From Acidovorax sp. (GTDB lineage: Bacteria; Pseudomonadota; Gammaproteobacteria; Burkholderiales; Burkholderiaceae_C), in assembly GCF_021287135.1 (NCBI RefSeq), contig NZ_JAJTBB010000085.1, forward strand, positions 1 through 64,000: a DNA stretch of 64,000 nt, written 5' to 3'. Of the stretch, positions 7,521 through 16,349 are shown one piece after another. The notes beneath the pieces were generated by a model. That model searched no databases and was not told the DNA's origin. It saw only the letters and a program-made list of their open reading frames with translations. A program made the position numbers and the translations under genes. Position 1 is the first letter of the stretch, and every line of letters starts with the position of its first letter.

Positions 7521-9923
7521 ATGACCGATTTTGCCCCGCTTTCCGCCGCCAAACGCTGGGCCCTGGGATCCACCACCGACAAGCCTCCCGCCTCCGTGGG
7601 GCGATTCATATTGCAGCGCCAGCTGGGCCGCAGCGCGCAGGCCAGGGTGTGGCTGGCGCGCGATCCGCGCCTGGAGCGCGACGTGGTCATCAAGCTGCTG
7701 CCGCCCCTGCCGCAAGAAGATCCGCTGCTGCTGGCGCAGTGGCTGCGCGAGGCGCGCCATGTGGGGCGGCTGGCACACCCCTTCATCGTGCCGGTCTTCG
7801 AGGCCGATGTGCAGGGCCGCCAGCCCTTCCTCGTCTTCGAGTACGTGCCGGGCTGCACGCTGGCCGAGCACCTGGCGCAGCAAGGCCGCTGCGCCCCGCA
7901 CGACGCCGTGGCTCTGCTGGTGGACGTGCTCGACGGCCTGCAGGCCGCGCATCAGGCGGGCATCGTGCACCGCGACCTCAAGCCCTCCCACATCATGATC
8001 GACGCCCAGCGCCATGCCCGGGTGATGGATTTCGGCATGGCCGGGCCGGTGGCTCCGGCGGCGTCTGCCGGCACGCCCGCCTACCAGGCGCCCGAGGCGG
8101 CCGCCGGGGCTGTGTCCACGCCTGCCATGGACGTGTATTCCGCCGCGCTGGTGCTGCTGGAGATGCTCACCGGCCAGCCGCCGGCCCCGGCGGGGCGCCA
8201 GGAGGCGCCGGGGCCCGCGGCCGATCTGGGGCCGGGCGCGGACGACGGGTTGCGGGCCATCGTGCAGCGGGCGCTGGCGCGCGAGCCCGGCGGCCGGTAC
8301 GCGTCGGCGGCGGAGTTCCGCGACGCCCTGCGCGCCTGGGCCGCGCCCGCCAGCGCGCCCACGGCCGCCAGCAACGCGACGCTGGATTTTCTGCTGCGCC
8401 GCATGCGGCACAAGAGCGACTTTCCGGCGCTGTCGGACTCGGTGGCGCGCATCCAGCGCGTGGCCACGTCTGAAGACGACAGCATCAGCGACCTCACGCA
8501 CGAAATCCTCAAGGACGTGGCCCTGACCCACAAGCTGCTGCGCCTGGTCAACAGCGTGCACTACGCCCACGCGAGCCGGGGAACCATCAGCACCGTCTCG
8601 CGCGCCGTGAGCCTGGTGGGGTTCAACGCCGTGCGGAACATGGCGCTGAGCCTGGTGCTGCTGGACCACATGCAGGACAAGGCGCATGCCAGCCAGATGC
8701 GCGAGGAGTTCCTGCGGGCCATGATGGCCGGCTCGGTGGCGGCGGAGCTGTGCGCCACGGCCCAGGCGGCCGAGGAGGCGTTCATCGGCGCCATGTTCCA
8801 GAACCTGGGCCGCATGCTGTGCGAGTTCTACTTCCCCGAAGAGGCGCGGCAGGTGCGCGCCTTGCTGGCGTCTGGCCGGGTGCAGGGTGAAGAGTCGGCG
8901 GCGCTGCAGGTGCTGGGCCTGGGGTTTGAGGACCTGGGCGTGGGCGTGGCCCGCGTCTGGGGGCTGCCCGAGAGCCTGCAGCGCTGCATGCGCAAGCCGC
9001 TGGGCTCGCCCACGCAGCGGCCGCCGGAGCAGGGCGCCGAGCGGCTGCGGTGGGTGGCGCTGGCTGCCAACGAGGTCGCCGGCACGCTGCTGGCGAACGA
9101 TCCTGCGCGGGTGGCGCCCCTGCTGGGCCAGATCGGCACCCGCTATGCGCGCACCCTGGGCCTGTCCGCCGAGGCGATCGGGGAGGCCACCCTGCGCGCG
9201 CGCCACAAGCTGGTGGCCCTGGCCGACGCGCTGGAGCTGCGGGTGGAGCCCGGGTCGGCGGCGGCCCGGCTGCTGCAGCTCCCGGCGGCGGCGCAGGACG
9301 GGGCGCTGGCGCCGGACGACGGGCTCGAACCCCTGGAGCTGCGCGCCAGCACCGCCCCGGCGCTGCCCACGGTGCTGCAGCCGCAGGCCGGTGGCGCCGT
9401 GTCGCTGGCGCAGGTCCACGACGTGCTGACCGCCGGCATCCAGGATGTGACCAACGCCATGGTCGAGACCTTTCAGCTCAACGACGTGCTGCGCATGATC
9501 CTGGAAACCATGTTCCGCGCCCTGGGCGTGCGGCGCATGGTGTTCTGCCTGCGCGAAACCCGCAGCGAGACGCTGACCGGGCGCTTCGGCCTGGGCGAAG
9601 GCAGCGAAGCCGCGGTGCGGGCCATGAAGATTCCCCTGCGGGCCGCGGGCGACCTGTTCGCCACCGTGTGCCTGCGCGGCGCGGATACGCTGATCAACGA
9701 CGCGGCCGACCCGCGCATGCAAGCCCGTTTGCCGCCGTGGTACCGCGCGGGGCTCAACGCGCCGTCGTTCCTGCTGCTGCCGCTGCAGATCAAGGGGCAG
9801 ACCTTCGCGCTGATCTACGCCGACCAGGCCGTGCCCGGGGGCATCGTGGTCGATGACAGGGCCCTGGGCCTGCTGCGGACCTTGCGCAACCAGGCCGTGA
9901 TGGCCTTTCGCCAGGCCGGCTGA
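7521..9923 (+). CDS. Ser/Thr kinase-like, HDOD and GAF fusion protein
   Basis: An 800-residue three-part signalling protein. Residues about 28-275 form a Hanks-type kinase fold with Lys58 (VVIKLL), HRDLKP at 150-155, DFG at 170-172 and a TPAYQAPE segment. About 287-490 is an HDOD domain. About 635-795 resembles a GAF sensor domain. Two kinase signatures deviate: the glycine loop reads LGRSAQARV, keeping only the first glycine, and the metal-binding Asn after HRDLKP is His157. It may be a weak kinase or a pseudokinase that senses a ligand and acts through HDOD. rodA follows 48 bases later in the same direction. Confidence 0.87.
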   Translation: MTDFAPLSAAKRWALGSTTDKPPASVGRFILQRQLGRSAQARVWLARDPRLERDVVIKLLPPLPQEDPLLLAQWLREARHVGRLAHPFIVPVFEADVQGRQPFLVFEYVPGCTLAEHLAQQGRCAPHDAVALLVDVLDGLQAAHQAGIVHRDLKPSHIMIDAQRHARVMDFGMAGPVAPAASAGTPAYQAPEAAAGAVSTPAMDVYSAALVLLEMLTGQPPAPAGRQEAPGPAADLGPGADDGLRAIVQRALAREPGGRYASAAEFRDALRAWAAPASAPTAASNATLDFLLRRMRHKSDFPALSDSVARIQRVATSEDDSISDLTHEILKDVALTHKLLRLVNSVHYAHASRGTISTVSRAVSLVGFNAVRNMALSLVLLDHMQDKAHASQMREEFLRAMMAGSVAAELCATAQAAEEAFIGAMFQNLGRMLCEFYFPEEARQVRALLASGRVQGEESAALQVLGLGFEDLGVGVARVWGLPESLQRCMRKPLGSPTQRPPEQGAERLRWVALAANEVAGTLLANDPARVAPLLGQIGTRYARTLGLSAEAIGEATLRARHKLVALADALELRVEPGSAAARLLQLPAAAQDGALAPDDGLEPLELRASTAPALPTVLQPQAGGAVSLAQVHDVLTAGIQDVTNAMVETFQLNDVLRMILETMFRALGVRRMVFCLRETRSETLTGRFGLGEGSEAAVRAMKIPLRAAGDLFATVCLRGADTLINDAADPRMQARLPPWYRAGLNAPSFLLLPLQIKGQTFALIYADQAVPGGIVVDDRALGLLRTLRNQAVMAFRQAG

Positions 9924-9959
9924 GGCCGGCCGGGCGGGGGCTGTGCGGTGCGCGCCCCC

Positions 9960-9965
9960 GATAAT
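9960..9965 (+). promoter_or_regulatory. possible -10 box directly before rodA
   Basis: GATAAT ends six bases before the rodA start codon and no ribosome binding site lies between. If used, it would give a nearly leaderless rodA mRNA. There is no recognisable -35 box at the usual distance. Confidence 0.35.
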
Positions 9966-9971
9966 TGCGCC

Positions 9972-11144
9972 ATGGCCGTCGTTTTTGATAAACCCACGCT
10001 CGCCCAGCGTTTTGTCCCGCTGTTCCGCGGGTTCGATCTTCCCCTCATCCTGGTCGTGCTGCTGTTGGCCTGCGCCGGGCTGCTGGCCATGTATTCCTCC
10101 GGCTACGACCACGGCACGCGCTTTGTGGACCACGGGCGCAACATGCTCATTGCCGCGGCCATCCTGTTCATGGTGGCCCAGGTGCCGCCCCAGAAGCTGA
10201 TGGCGCTGGCCGTGCCGCTGTATGCGGCGGGCGTGGCCTTGCTGGTGGCGGTGGCGCTGTTTGGCATCACCAAGAAAGGGGCGCAGCGCTGGATCAATGT
10301 CGGGGTGGTGATCCAGCCCAGCGAGATTCTCAAGATCGCCATGCCGCTGATGCTGGCCTGGTGGTTCCAGAAGCGCGAAGGCACGCTGCGCCCGCTGGAC
10401 TTTGCTGCCGCCGGCCTGCTGCTGGCCATGCCCGTCGGGCTCATCATGAAGCAGCCGGACCTGGGCACCTCGCTGCTGGTGCTGGCGGCGGGGCTGTCGG
10501 TCATCTTCTTTGCCGGCCTGTCCTGGAAACTGGTGCTCCCGCCCGTGCTCATCGGCGGAGCCGGGGCCCTGGCGCTGGTGCTGCTGGGCGACCAGCTGTG
10601 CGCCGACGGCGTGCGCTGGGTGGTGCTGCACGACTACCAGCAGCAGCGCATCTGCACGCTGCTGGACCCCACGCGCGACCCGCTGGGCAAGGGCTTTCAC
10701 ATCATCCAGGGCATGATCGCCATCGGCTCGGGCGGCCTGTGGGGCAAGGGTTTCATGGCCGGCACCCAGACGCACCTGGAGTTCATTCCCGAGCGCACCA
10801 CGGACTTCATCTTCGCCGCGTTCTCCGAGGAGTTCGGCCTGGCGGGCAACCTGTTCCTGATCGTGTGCTTCCTGCTGCTGGTCTGGCGCGGGCTGGCCAT
10901 TGCGGCGGGCGCCACCACGCTGTTCAGCCGGCTCATGGCCGGCGCCGTATCGATGATCTTTTTCACCTACGCCTTTGTGAACATGGGCATGGTCAGCGGC
11001 ATCCTGCCCGTGGTGGGCGTGCCCCTGCCATTCATCAGCTATGGCGGCACGGCCATGGTGACGCTGGGCCTGGCCCTGGGCATCCTGATGTCGGTGGCCC
11101 GCGCGCAGAAGCAGGAGCCGCAGGAGGCGCCGCCCGCGCTGTAA
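9972..11144 (+). CDS. rodA: rod-shape SEDS glycosyltransferase RodA
   Basis: A 390-residue SEDS-family integral membrane protein (about ten segments) that polymerises lipid II during cell elongation with a class B PBP. Conserved blocks are GAQRWINVG..IQPSEILKIAMPLML, MKQPDLGTSL, and FIPERTTDFIFAAFSEEFGL, whose TDF aspartate is the catalytic one in the family. A late VGVPLPFISYGGTAM block follows. The SEDS partner penicillin-binding protein and mreBCD are not in this window. The start at 9972 is the only sensible methionine near the N terminus and lacks a ribosome binding site. Confidence 0.94.
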   Translation: MAVVFDKPTLAQRFVPLFRGFDLPLILVVLLLACAGLLAMYSSGYDHGTRFVDHGRNMLIAAAILFMVAQVPPQKLMALAVPLYAAGVALLVAVALFGITKKGAQRWINVGVVIQPSEILKIAMPLMLAWWFQKREGTLRPLDFAAAGLLLAMPVGLIMKQPDLGTSLLVLAAGLSVIFFAGLSWKLVLPPVLIGGAGALALVLLGDQLCADGVRWVVLHDYQQQRICTLLDPTRDPLGKGFHIIQGMIAIGSGGLWGKGFMAGTQTHLEFIPERTTDFIFAAFSEEFGLAGNLFLIVCFLLLVWRGLAIAAGATTLFSRLMAGAVSMIFFTYAFVNMGMVSGILPVVGVPLPFISYGGTAMVTLGLALGILMSVARAQKQEPQEAPPAL

Positions 11145-11231
11145 AGCGCTTGGCCCCGTGGAACCGTGCGCGCAGGCGGCACAGGGCATAGGGGTATCGC
11201 CTGCGCGGGCCGGGGGCACAGGCCCCGCCTC

Positions 11232-11237
11232 TAAAAT
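11232..11237 (+). promoter_or_regulatory. possible -10 box directly before tldD
   Basis: TAAAAT ends six bases before the tldD ATG with no ribosome binding site between, as at rodA. No clear -35 box is visible. It suggests a leaderless mRNA. Confidence 0.35.
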
Positions 11238-11243
11238 GCCCGC

Positions 11244-12728
11244 ATGACTTCCCGCTCCCCCCTTGCCGCGCCGCAGCGCGCAGCCACCAGCCAGCGCATC
11301 GACATTGCCCGTGAACTCCTGCTGACGCCTTTCGGGCTCGACGAGAGCCACCTGGCCCGGGCGCTGGCCGAGATTCGCGCCCACCGGGTGGACGACGCCG
11401 ACCTGTACTTCCAGTACACGCGCAGCGAGGGCTGGAGCCTGGAAGAGGGCATCGTGAAGACGGGCTCCTTCAGCATCGACCAGGGCGTGGGCGTGCGCGC
11501 GGTGAGCGGCGAGAAGACGGCCTTCGCCTATTCCGACGACATCTCCGAGGCCTCGCTGCTGGATGCCGCCCGCACGGTGCGGTCAATTTCGGCTGCAGCC
11601 CAGGGTGGTAAAGCGCGAGTAGCTCCTAAAAAGATAGCTGCAGCGCGCAGCCTCTACCCCGGTCTGGACCCTATCGCCTCGCTGGACAGCACCGCCAAGG
11701 TGGCGCTGCTGGAAAAGCTGGAGCGTCGGGCCCGCGCCAAGGACCCGCGCGTCGTCCAGGTGATGGCGGGCCTGGCCAGCGAATACGACGTGGTGCTGGT
11801 GGCGCGGGCGGACGGCACGCTGGCCGCCGACGTGCGTCCGCTGGTGCGCCTGTCGGTGACGGTGATCGCCGAACAGAATGGCCGGCGCGAGATGGGCTCG
11901 GCCGGCGGTGGCGGCCGCTTCGGCCTGGCGTATTTTGATGACGAGCAGATGGGCCGCTACGTGGACGAGGCGGTGAACGCTGCCCTGGTGAACCTGGAGT
12001 CGCGCCCCGCCCCTGCGGGAGAGATGACCGTGGTGCTGGGCTCGGGCTGGCCCGGCATCCTGCTGCACGAAGCCGTGGGCCATGGGCTGGAGGGCGACTT
12101 CAACCGCAAGGGCTCCAGTGCCTTCAGCGGCATGATCGGCCAGCGCGTGGCGGCTAAGGGCGTCACGGTGCTGGACGATGGCACCATCGCCGACCGCCGG
12201 GGCTCGCTCAATGTGGACGACGAAGGCCATGCAAGCCAGCGCAACGTACTGATCGAGGACGGCATCCTCAAGGGCTATATCCAGGACGCGCTGAACGCGC
12301 GCCTGATGGGCGTGGCGCCCACCGGCAACGGCCGGCGCGAAAGCTATGCCCACATCCCCATGCCGCGCATGACCAACACCTACATGCTGGGCGGCGACAA
12401 GGACCCGCAGGAAATCATCGCCAGCATCCAGAAGGGCCTGTACGCCAGCAACTTCGGCGGCGGGCAGGTGGACATCACCTCCGGCAAATTCGTGTTCTCC
12501 GCCAGCGAAGCCTACTGGGTGGAAAACGGCAAAATCCAATACCCCGTCAAGGGCGCCACCATCGTCGGCAGCGGCCCCGAGTCGCTCAAGAAGGTGACGA
12601 TGATCGGCAACGACATGCGCCTGGACAGTGGCGTGGGCACCTGCGGCAAGGAGGGCCAGAGCGTGCCCGTTGGCGTGGGCCAGCCCACTTTGCGCATCGA
12701 GGGGCTGACGGTGGGGGGCACGGCTTGA
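11244..12728 (+). CDS. tldD: metalloprotease TldD
   Basis: A 494-residue cytoplasmic subunit of the TldD/TldE zinc protease, which digests unfolded peptides and in other bacteria matures microcins. The zinc motif HEAVGH lies at residues 275-280, and GHGLEGDFNRKGSSAFSG plus the late RIEGLTVGGTA are typical. The partner gene (pmbA/tldE) is not in the window, as is usual. About residues 114-132 are encoded by a degenerate copy of the dispersed repeat, placed between conserved VRSI and SLYP. The frame stays open through it. It is the last conserved gene before the lower-GC island. Confidence 0.95.
   Translation: MTSRSPLAAPQRAATSQRIDIARELLLTPFGLDESHLARALAEIRAHRVDDADLYFQYTRSEGWSLEEGIVKTGSFSIDQGVGVRAVSGEKTAFAYSDDISEASLLDAARTVRSISAAAQGGKARVAPKKIAAARSLYPGLDPIASLDSTAKVALLEKLERRARAKDPRVVQVMAGLASEYDVVLVARADGTLAADVRPLVRLSVTVIAEQNGRREMGSAGGGGRFGLAYFDDEQMGRYVDEAVNAALVNLESRPAPAGEMTVVLGSGWPGILLHEAVGHGLEGDFNRKGSSAFSGMIGQRVAAKGVTVLDDGTIADRRGSLNVDDEGHASQRNVLIEDGILKGYIQDALNARLMGVAPTGNGRRESYAHIPMPRMTNTYMLGGDKDPQEIIASIQKGLYASNFGGGQVDITSGKFVFSASEAYWVENGKIQYPVKGATIVGSGPESLKKVTMIGNDMRLDSGVGTCGKEGQSVPVGVGQPTLRIEGLTVGGTA
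11583..11636. repeat. dispersed palindromic repeat, degenerate copy inside tldD
   Basis: Aligned with the copy at 21.66 kb it keeps ctgcagc, then 11 bases, then aagcgcgag.agct and a final aaaa.atag at identical spacing. The left half of the palindromic core has decayed. It is read in frame within tldD. Confidence 0.55.
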
Positions 12729-12762
12729 GCGGGGTGCTCTGCCCGCAGGGAGCCGCGCGCGA

Positions 12763-12787
12763 TGCCACGCAGCCGGTCTGCGTGGCA
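12763..12787. terminator. hairpin at the tldD/island junction
   Basis: A perfect 10-base inverted pair, tgccacgcag and ctgcgtggca, encloses ccggt. It follows the tldD stop by 35 bases. It has no U tract on either strand, so it is a terminator-like or repeat hairpin rather than a clear intrinsic terminator. It sits where the lower-GC island begins. Confidence 0.4.
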
Positions 12788-12855
12788 CCGGCCGGCTTCC
12801 GGGTGGATTAGGTGGCCGCCGAATGCAGCGCCCTGACCTGGCTGGCAGTCGACAA

Positions 12856-14046
12856 ATGAAACCAAGCGGGAGTTCCAAAAGCGCTCGTCGTGGAGGGGCG
12901 TCCTTTTGCCTGGCCTTTCTGGTGGCCGGTGGCGCGGCGCATGCACAGGCGTGCTACCCGGCTCCCGCCGGTGGAAAAAACGTGCCGGTACGCAGCCTGT
13001 ATGTCATCGCGGGACAGTCAAATGCCGTGGGGCTTGCCACTGTCAAGGATTTTGTGTCCGGGAAATTCGATCAGGTCCGCAGTGGCGTAGCGTACCAAAA
13101 TGTGAAGATTTACGGCGTACGCGGCGCGCCCATCGGCGTTGCGGGCAATGACGATGAGAGAAAATCAGCGCGTGTCCGCTGGAGCGAGTACGCGCAATGG
13201 CATGTCGCCCAGGCCGGATTTGGATACAAGAATTTTTCGGAAAATGCACGTTACTTCCCCTTCGGAGTGAGCGCGGGAGATTTTTTTGGCCCCGAGCTTT
13301 CGCTGGCATCCATGCTGAACAATAAGCCTCCGCAGGATAGCTATATTGCCAAGCTGGCGGTGTCGAACACGTCGCTGCACTTTGACCCGGCCGCAGACAG
13401 CTGGAGTCCTTCGGGGCGGCTTTACGCTGAGTTGCTGAGATTGATTGCCGAGGCTCACAATTCGAAAAGAAAGAGTGTGCGTCTGAATGTCGCCGGGATA
13501 TTTTTCATGCAGGGAGAAACAGATGCCCTGCATGAGGCGTGGGCGAAGGAATACAAGAGCAATATTCAAGAGTTTGTGAGGAAAATCCGGGGGGATCTTT
13601 ATCGCATGGGGTGTACTGAAGATCCCGATGTGCCGCTGGTTGTCGGCAGGATCCAGGACAACAAATTGTGGACGCATCGGAAATACGTTCGCTCTGCGCA
13701 AAATGAATTGGCCCGATCTTTCAGCAAGGTTGAGGTCATTGACACGGATGAGTTTTCGGATCACCTGGTCGTTGGCGGGGTGCACTTCGATGAATATGCG
13801 CAATTTACCCTTGGAAAGAAGGTGTTCCAAGCCTTCGAAAGGCTGGGCGCGCAAAAGAGCAGAGATTCTGGCCCTCGAGCGAATAGGGAGACGGATGCCC
13901 AGCGGGCCGCGATGATCGATGGCATCTGGGAATTTCATTGCTGCGATGCAGAAGCCGGGCGGCGCTGGCTCACTCAGGGTGCACTCCCCGTGACTTATCG
14001 ATACGATGGCGTTTGCAAGAGTGCTTCGTGCGCGGTCATTTGGTAG
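12856..14046 (+). CDS. exported SASA-type (sialate O-acetylesterase-like) esterase
   Basis: A 396-residue protein with a signal peptide (basic start, hydrophobic core, AHA-QA cleavage near residue 30). The fold signature is SGNH-like of the SASA/DUF303 type: YVIAGQSNAVGLA with the nucleophile serine, FFMQGETDA in the middle, and GGVHFDEYAQFTLG supplying a likely catalytic histidine. Such enzymes remove acetyl groups from sugars. Base composition is low (29 of 60 bases G+C at 13441-13500, against 40 of 60 at 12061-12120 in tldD), suggesting acquisition. The following carbamoyltransferase begins 55 bases later, so the two may act on one glycan, but the substrate is unknown. The start at 12856 fits the signal peptide. 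Confidence 0.8.
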   Translation: MKPSGSSKSARRGGASFCLAFLVAGGAAHAQACYPAPAGGKNVPVRSLYVIAGQSNAVGLATVKDFVSGKFDQVRSGVAYQNVKIYGVRGAPIGVAGNDDERKSARVRWSEYAQWHVAQAGFGYKNFSENARYFPFGVSAGDFFGPELSLASMLNNKPPQDSYIAKLAVSNTSLHFDPAADSWSPSGRLYAELLRLIAEAHNSKRKSVRLNVAGIFFMQGETDALHEAWAKEYKSNIQEFVRKIRGDLYRMGCTEDPDVPLVVGRIQDNKLWTHRKYVRSAQNELARSFSKVEVIDTDEFSDHLVVGGVHFDEYAQFTLGKKVFQAFERLGAQKSRDSGPRANRETDAQRAAMIDGIWEFHCCDAEAGRRWLTQGALPVTYRYDGVCKSASCAVIW

Positions 14047-14101
14047 GTCTTGCTGGTGTGCTGGCAAGTGCACCCGGATGAATTTGAATAAGGCGTAAGC
14101 T

Positions 14102-15931
14102 GTGAATATATTGGGGATTTCTTCGTATTACCACGATAGCGCTGCTGCGCTGCTGCGTTCGGGTGAGATCATCGCAGCCGCGCAGGAAGAGCGATTCACG
14201 AGAAAGAAGCACGATGCGGGGTTTCCCAGCAATGCGGTCCAATATTGCCTTCAGGAAGCAGGGGTTGATGTACGGTCCCTGGATTCGATTGTCTTCTATG
14301 ACAAGCCTATTTTGAAATTCGAGCGGCTGCTGGATACCTATCTCAGCTATGCGCCGCGGGGATTCAAGTCGTTCGTCACCGCATTGCCGGTGTGGCTCAA
14401 GGAAAAGCTCTATCTGAAGCGGACGCTCCAGAAGGAGCTTGCGGCCCTGCTGGAGTGTCAGGAGGCCGATCTGCCTCCCATTCTTTTCTGCGAGCACCAT
14501 GAGTCCCATGCTGCATCGGCTTTCTACCCCAGCCCGTACGAGAACGCAGCAGTGTTGTGCCTGGATGGCGTGGGGGAATGGGCAACCACCTCGGCATGGA
14601 TGGGGCAAGGGGCGGAGCTGAAGCCGTTGTGGCAACTGGATTTTCCGCACTCTCTGGGGTTGCTTTATTCTGCTTTTACGTATTACCTAGGGTTCAAGGT
14701 GAATTCTGGGGAATACAAGCTGATGGGGCTGGCGCCATACGGCAAGCCGGTTCATGCTCAACTGATACGAGAAAATCTTCTGGATCTCAAAGACGATGGT
14801 TCATTTCGCCTGAATCTGGATTATTTTGACTATTGCACCGGTCTGCAAATGACAAATCAGAAGTTTGCTGATTTGTTCGGCGCGCCTCCCCGCGGCCCGG
14901 AAAGCGTGCCCACGCAACGGGATATGGACCTGGCTGCCTCTATCCAGGTGGTCACGGAGGAGGTGGTCCTCAAGCTGGCCCGGCAACTCAGAAAAGAGAC
15001 AGGCGCGGACTACCTCTGCATGGCGGGTGGTGTGGCGCTCAATTGCGTCGCCAACGGTCGTTTGTTGCGAGAAGGGATTTTCAAGGACATCTGGATCCAG
15101 CCCGCGGCGGGGGATGCGGGGGGGGCGTTGGGCGCTGCCTATGCCGCGTACCACACCTATCACAAGAAGGAACGGGCTTACGTGCCCGGGGGCGACCGCA
15201 TGCAGGGATCGCTGCTGGGCCCGCGCTACACCGAGCAGGACGTCGTCTCAACCCTTGACAAGCTGGGGGCCCGCTACTCGGTGATGGAGATGGACGAGCT
15301 GTATGACGTCGTCGCGGGCCTGCTGGCGGAGGAAAATGTCGTGGGCTGGTTCCAGAACCGGATGGAGTTTGGCCCTCGCGCCCTGGGGGCGCGGTCCATC
15401 CTTGCGGACCCCCGCTCCAGTGCCATGCAGTCGCAGTTGAACTTGAAAATCAAGTTTCGCGAGTCTTTCAGGCCTTTTGCCCCAGCGGTCAAAGAGGAGG
15501 CGGTCGGGCAGTATTTCCACTTGGACAGACCGAGCCCCTATATGCTTCTGGTGGCACAGGTCCACGATACCATCCGGCACGAGCCGAACGAGCAGTTGCA
15601 GGGGCTGGAGCAGCTTTACCAGACCCGCTCGAGCATTCCCGCGGTGACCCACGTTGACTACTCTGCACGGGTGCAAACCGTGAACGAGCAAAGCAATCCG
15701 GAGTTTTATCGGTTGTTGAGCGCTTTTGAGCGAAAGACGGGGTGTCCTGTCTTGGTCAACACCTCCTTCAATGTGCGCGGAGAGCCCATCGTGGGGTCTC
15801 CAGAGGACGCTTTCCGTTGTTTCATGGGTACGGACATGGACTATCTGGTGCTCGGAAATGTCCTCCTGAAAAAGGCGGAGCAGGCAGATCTGAAAATTGC
15901 CCCCCGCACAGGGGCGTTGGCCCTGGACTGA
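14102..15931 (+). CDS. NodU/CmcH/SxtI-family carbamoyltransferase
   Basis: A 609-residue enzyme of the O-carbamoyltransferase family, which moves a carbamoyl group from carbamoyl phosphate onto a hydroxyl via a carbamoyl adenylate. The Kae1-like N-terminal half begins MNILGISSYYHDSAAALL and carries the metal-binding HHESHAASAF motif near residue 137. The YrdC-like C-terminal half includes FGPRALGARSILADPR and NTSFNVRGEPIV. The start is GTG. It is the first gene of a tight run of four (gap of 4, overlap of 1, gap of 4 bases). Family members decorate Nod factors, antibiotics, saxitoxin and glycans; nothing here identifies the acceptor. Confidence 0.93.
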   Translation: MNILGISSYYHDSAAALLRSGEIIAAAQEERFTRKKHDAGFPSNAVQYCLQEAGVDVRSLDSIVFYDKPILKFERLLDTYLSYAPRGFKSFVTALPVWLKEKLYLKRTLQKELAALLECQEADLPPILFCEHHESHAASAFYPSPYENAAVLCLDGVGEWATTSAWMGQGAELKPLWQLDFPHSLGLLYSAFTYYLGFKVNSGEYKLMGLAPYGKPVHAQLIRENLLDLKDDGSFRLNLDYFDYCTGLQMTNQKFADLFGAPPRGPESVPTQRDMDLAASIQVVTEEVVLKLARQLRKETGADYLCMAGGVALNCVANGRLLREGIFKDIWIQPAAGDAGGALGAAYAAYHTYHKKERAYVPGGDRMQGSLLGPRYTEQDVVSTLDKLGARYSVMEMDELYDVVAGLLAEENVVGWFQNRMEFGPRALGARSILADPRSSAMQSQLNLKIKFRESFRPFAPAVKEEAVGQYFHLDRPSPYMLLVAQVHDTIRHEPNEQLQGLEQLYQTRSSIPAVTHVDYSARVQTVNEQSNPEFYRLLSAFERKTGCPVLVNTSFNVRGEPIVGSPEDAFRCFMGTDMDYLVLGNVLLKKAEQADLKIAPRTGALALD

Positions 15932-15935
15932 CGAA

Positions 15936-16349
15936 ATGGTGAAGATGGCAAATAAAGATGTCGTTGAGAGGGCGGAGCTGCGCAAGTTCGGCTATGTCAT
16001 GGCCGGATTTTTCGGCCTGGTGGTCGGTGCGCTTCTGCCGTGGTGGTGGTCGCTCAAGTGGGCCTATTGGCCATGGCTTGTGGCAGCATTTTTTTTGGTC
16101 CTTGCCGTTCTCTGGCCTTCTGCACTGGGCGGCGTGCACCGGTATTGGATGCGCTTTGCGCGGTTTCTGGAATGGATCAATACACGGATTGTCCTGGGGG
16201 TAGTGTTTTTCCTGGTGTTTACCCCCCTGGGTTTTGTGATGCGGTTGTTGGGCCGGGATACCCTCAAAAAGTCGTGGGACCGCGGGGCGAGCACCTACCG
16301 GACGGACCGGCAATCAAGAAAAGAAAATCATATGGAAAGGCAATTCTGA
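15936..16349 (+). CDS. SxtJ-family membrane protein
   Basis: A 137-residue protein with three to four hydrophobic segments (about 20-40, 45-65 and 90-115). It has a basic N terminus with ELRKFGYVMAGFF and a C-terminal LLGRDTLKKSWDRGASTYR motif, both characteristic of proteins named after SxtJ of the saxitoxin cluster. The biochemical role is unknown; members are typically encoded next to carbamoyltransferases, as here. It begins four bases after that gene's stop and overlaps the next gene by one base, so co-translation is likely. A second possible start lies at 15945. Confidence 0.85.
   Translation: MVKMANKDVVERAELRKFGYVMAGFFGLVVGALLPWWWSLKWAYWPWLVAAFFLVLAVLWPSALGGVHRYWMRFARFLEWINTRIVLGVVFFLVFTPLGFVMRLLGRDTLKKSWDRGASTYRTDRQSRKENHMERQF

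Noticed and set aside
7440-11384. A very long minus-strand open frame opposite the kinase and rodA genes.
   Set aside because: High-GC DNA produces long antisense frames; it has no conserved domain or start site, while the plus-strand genes here are clearly real.
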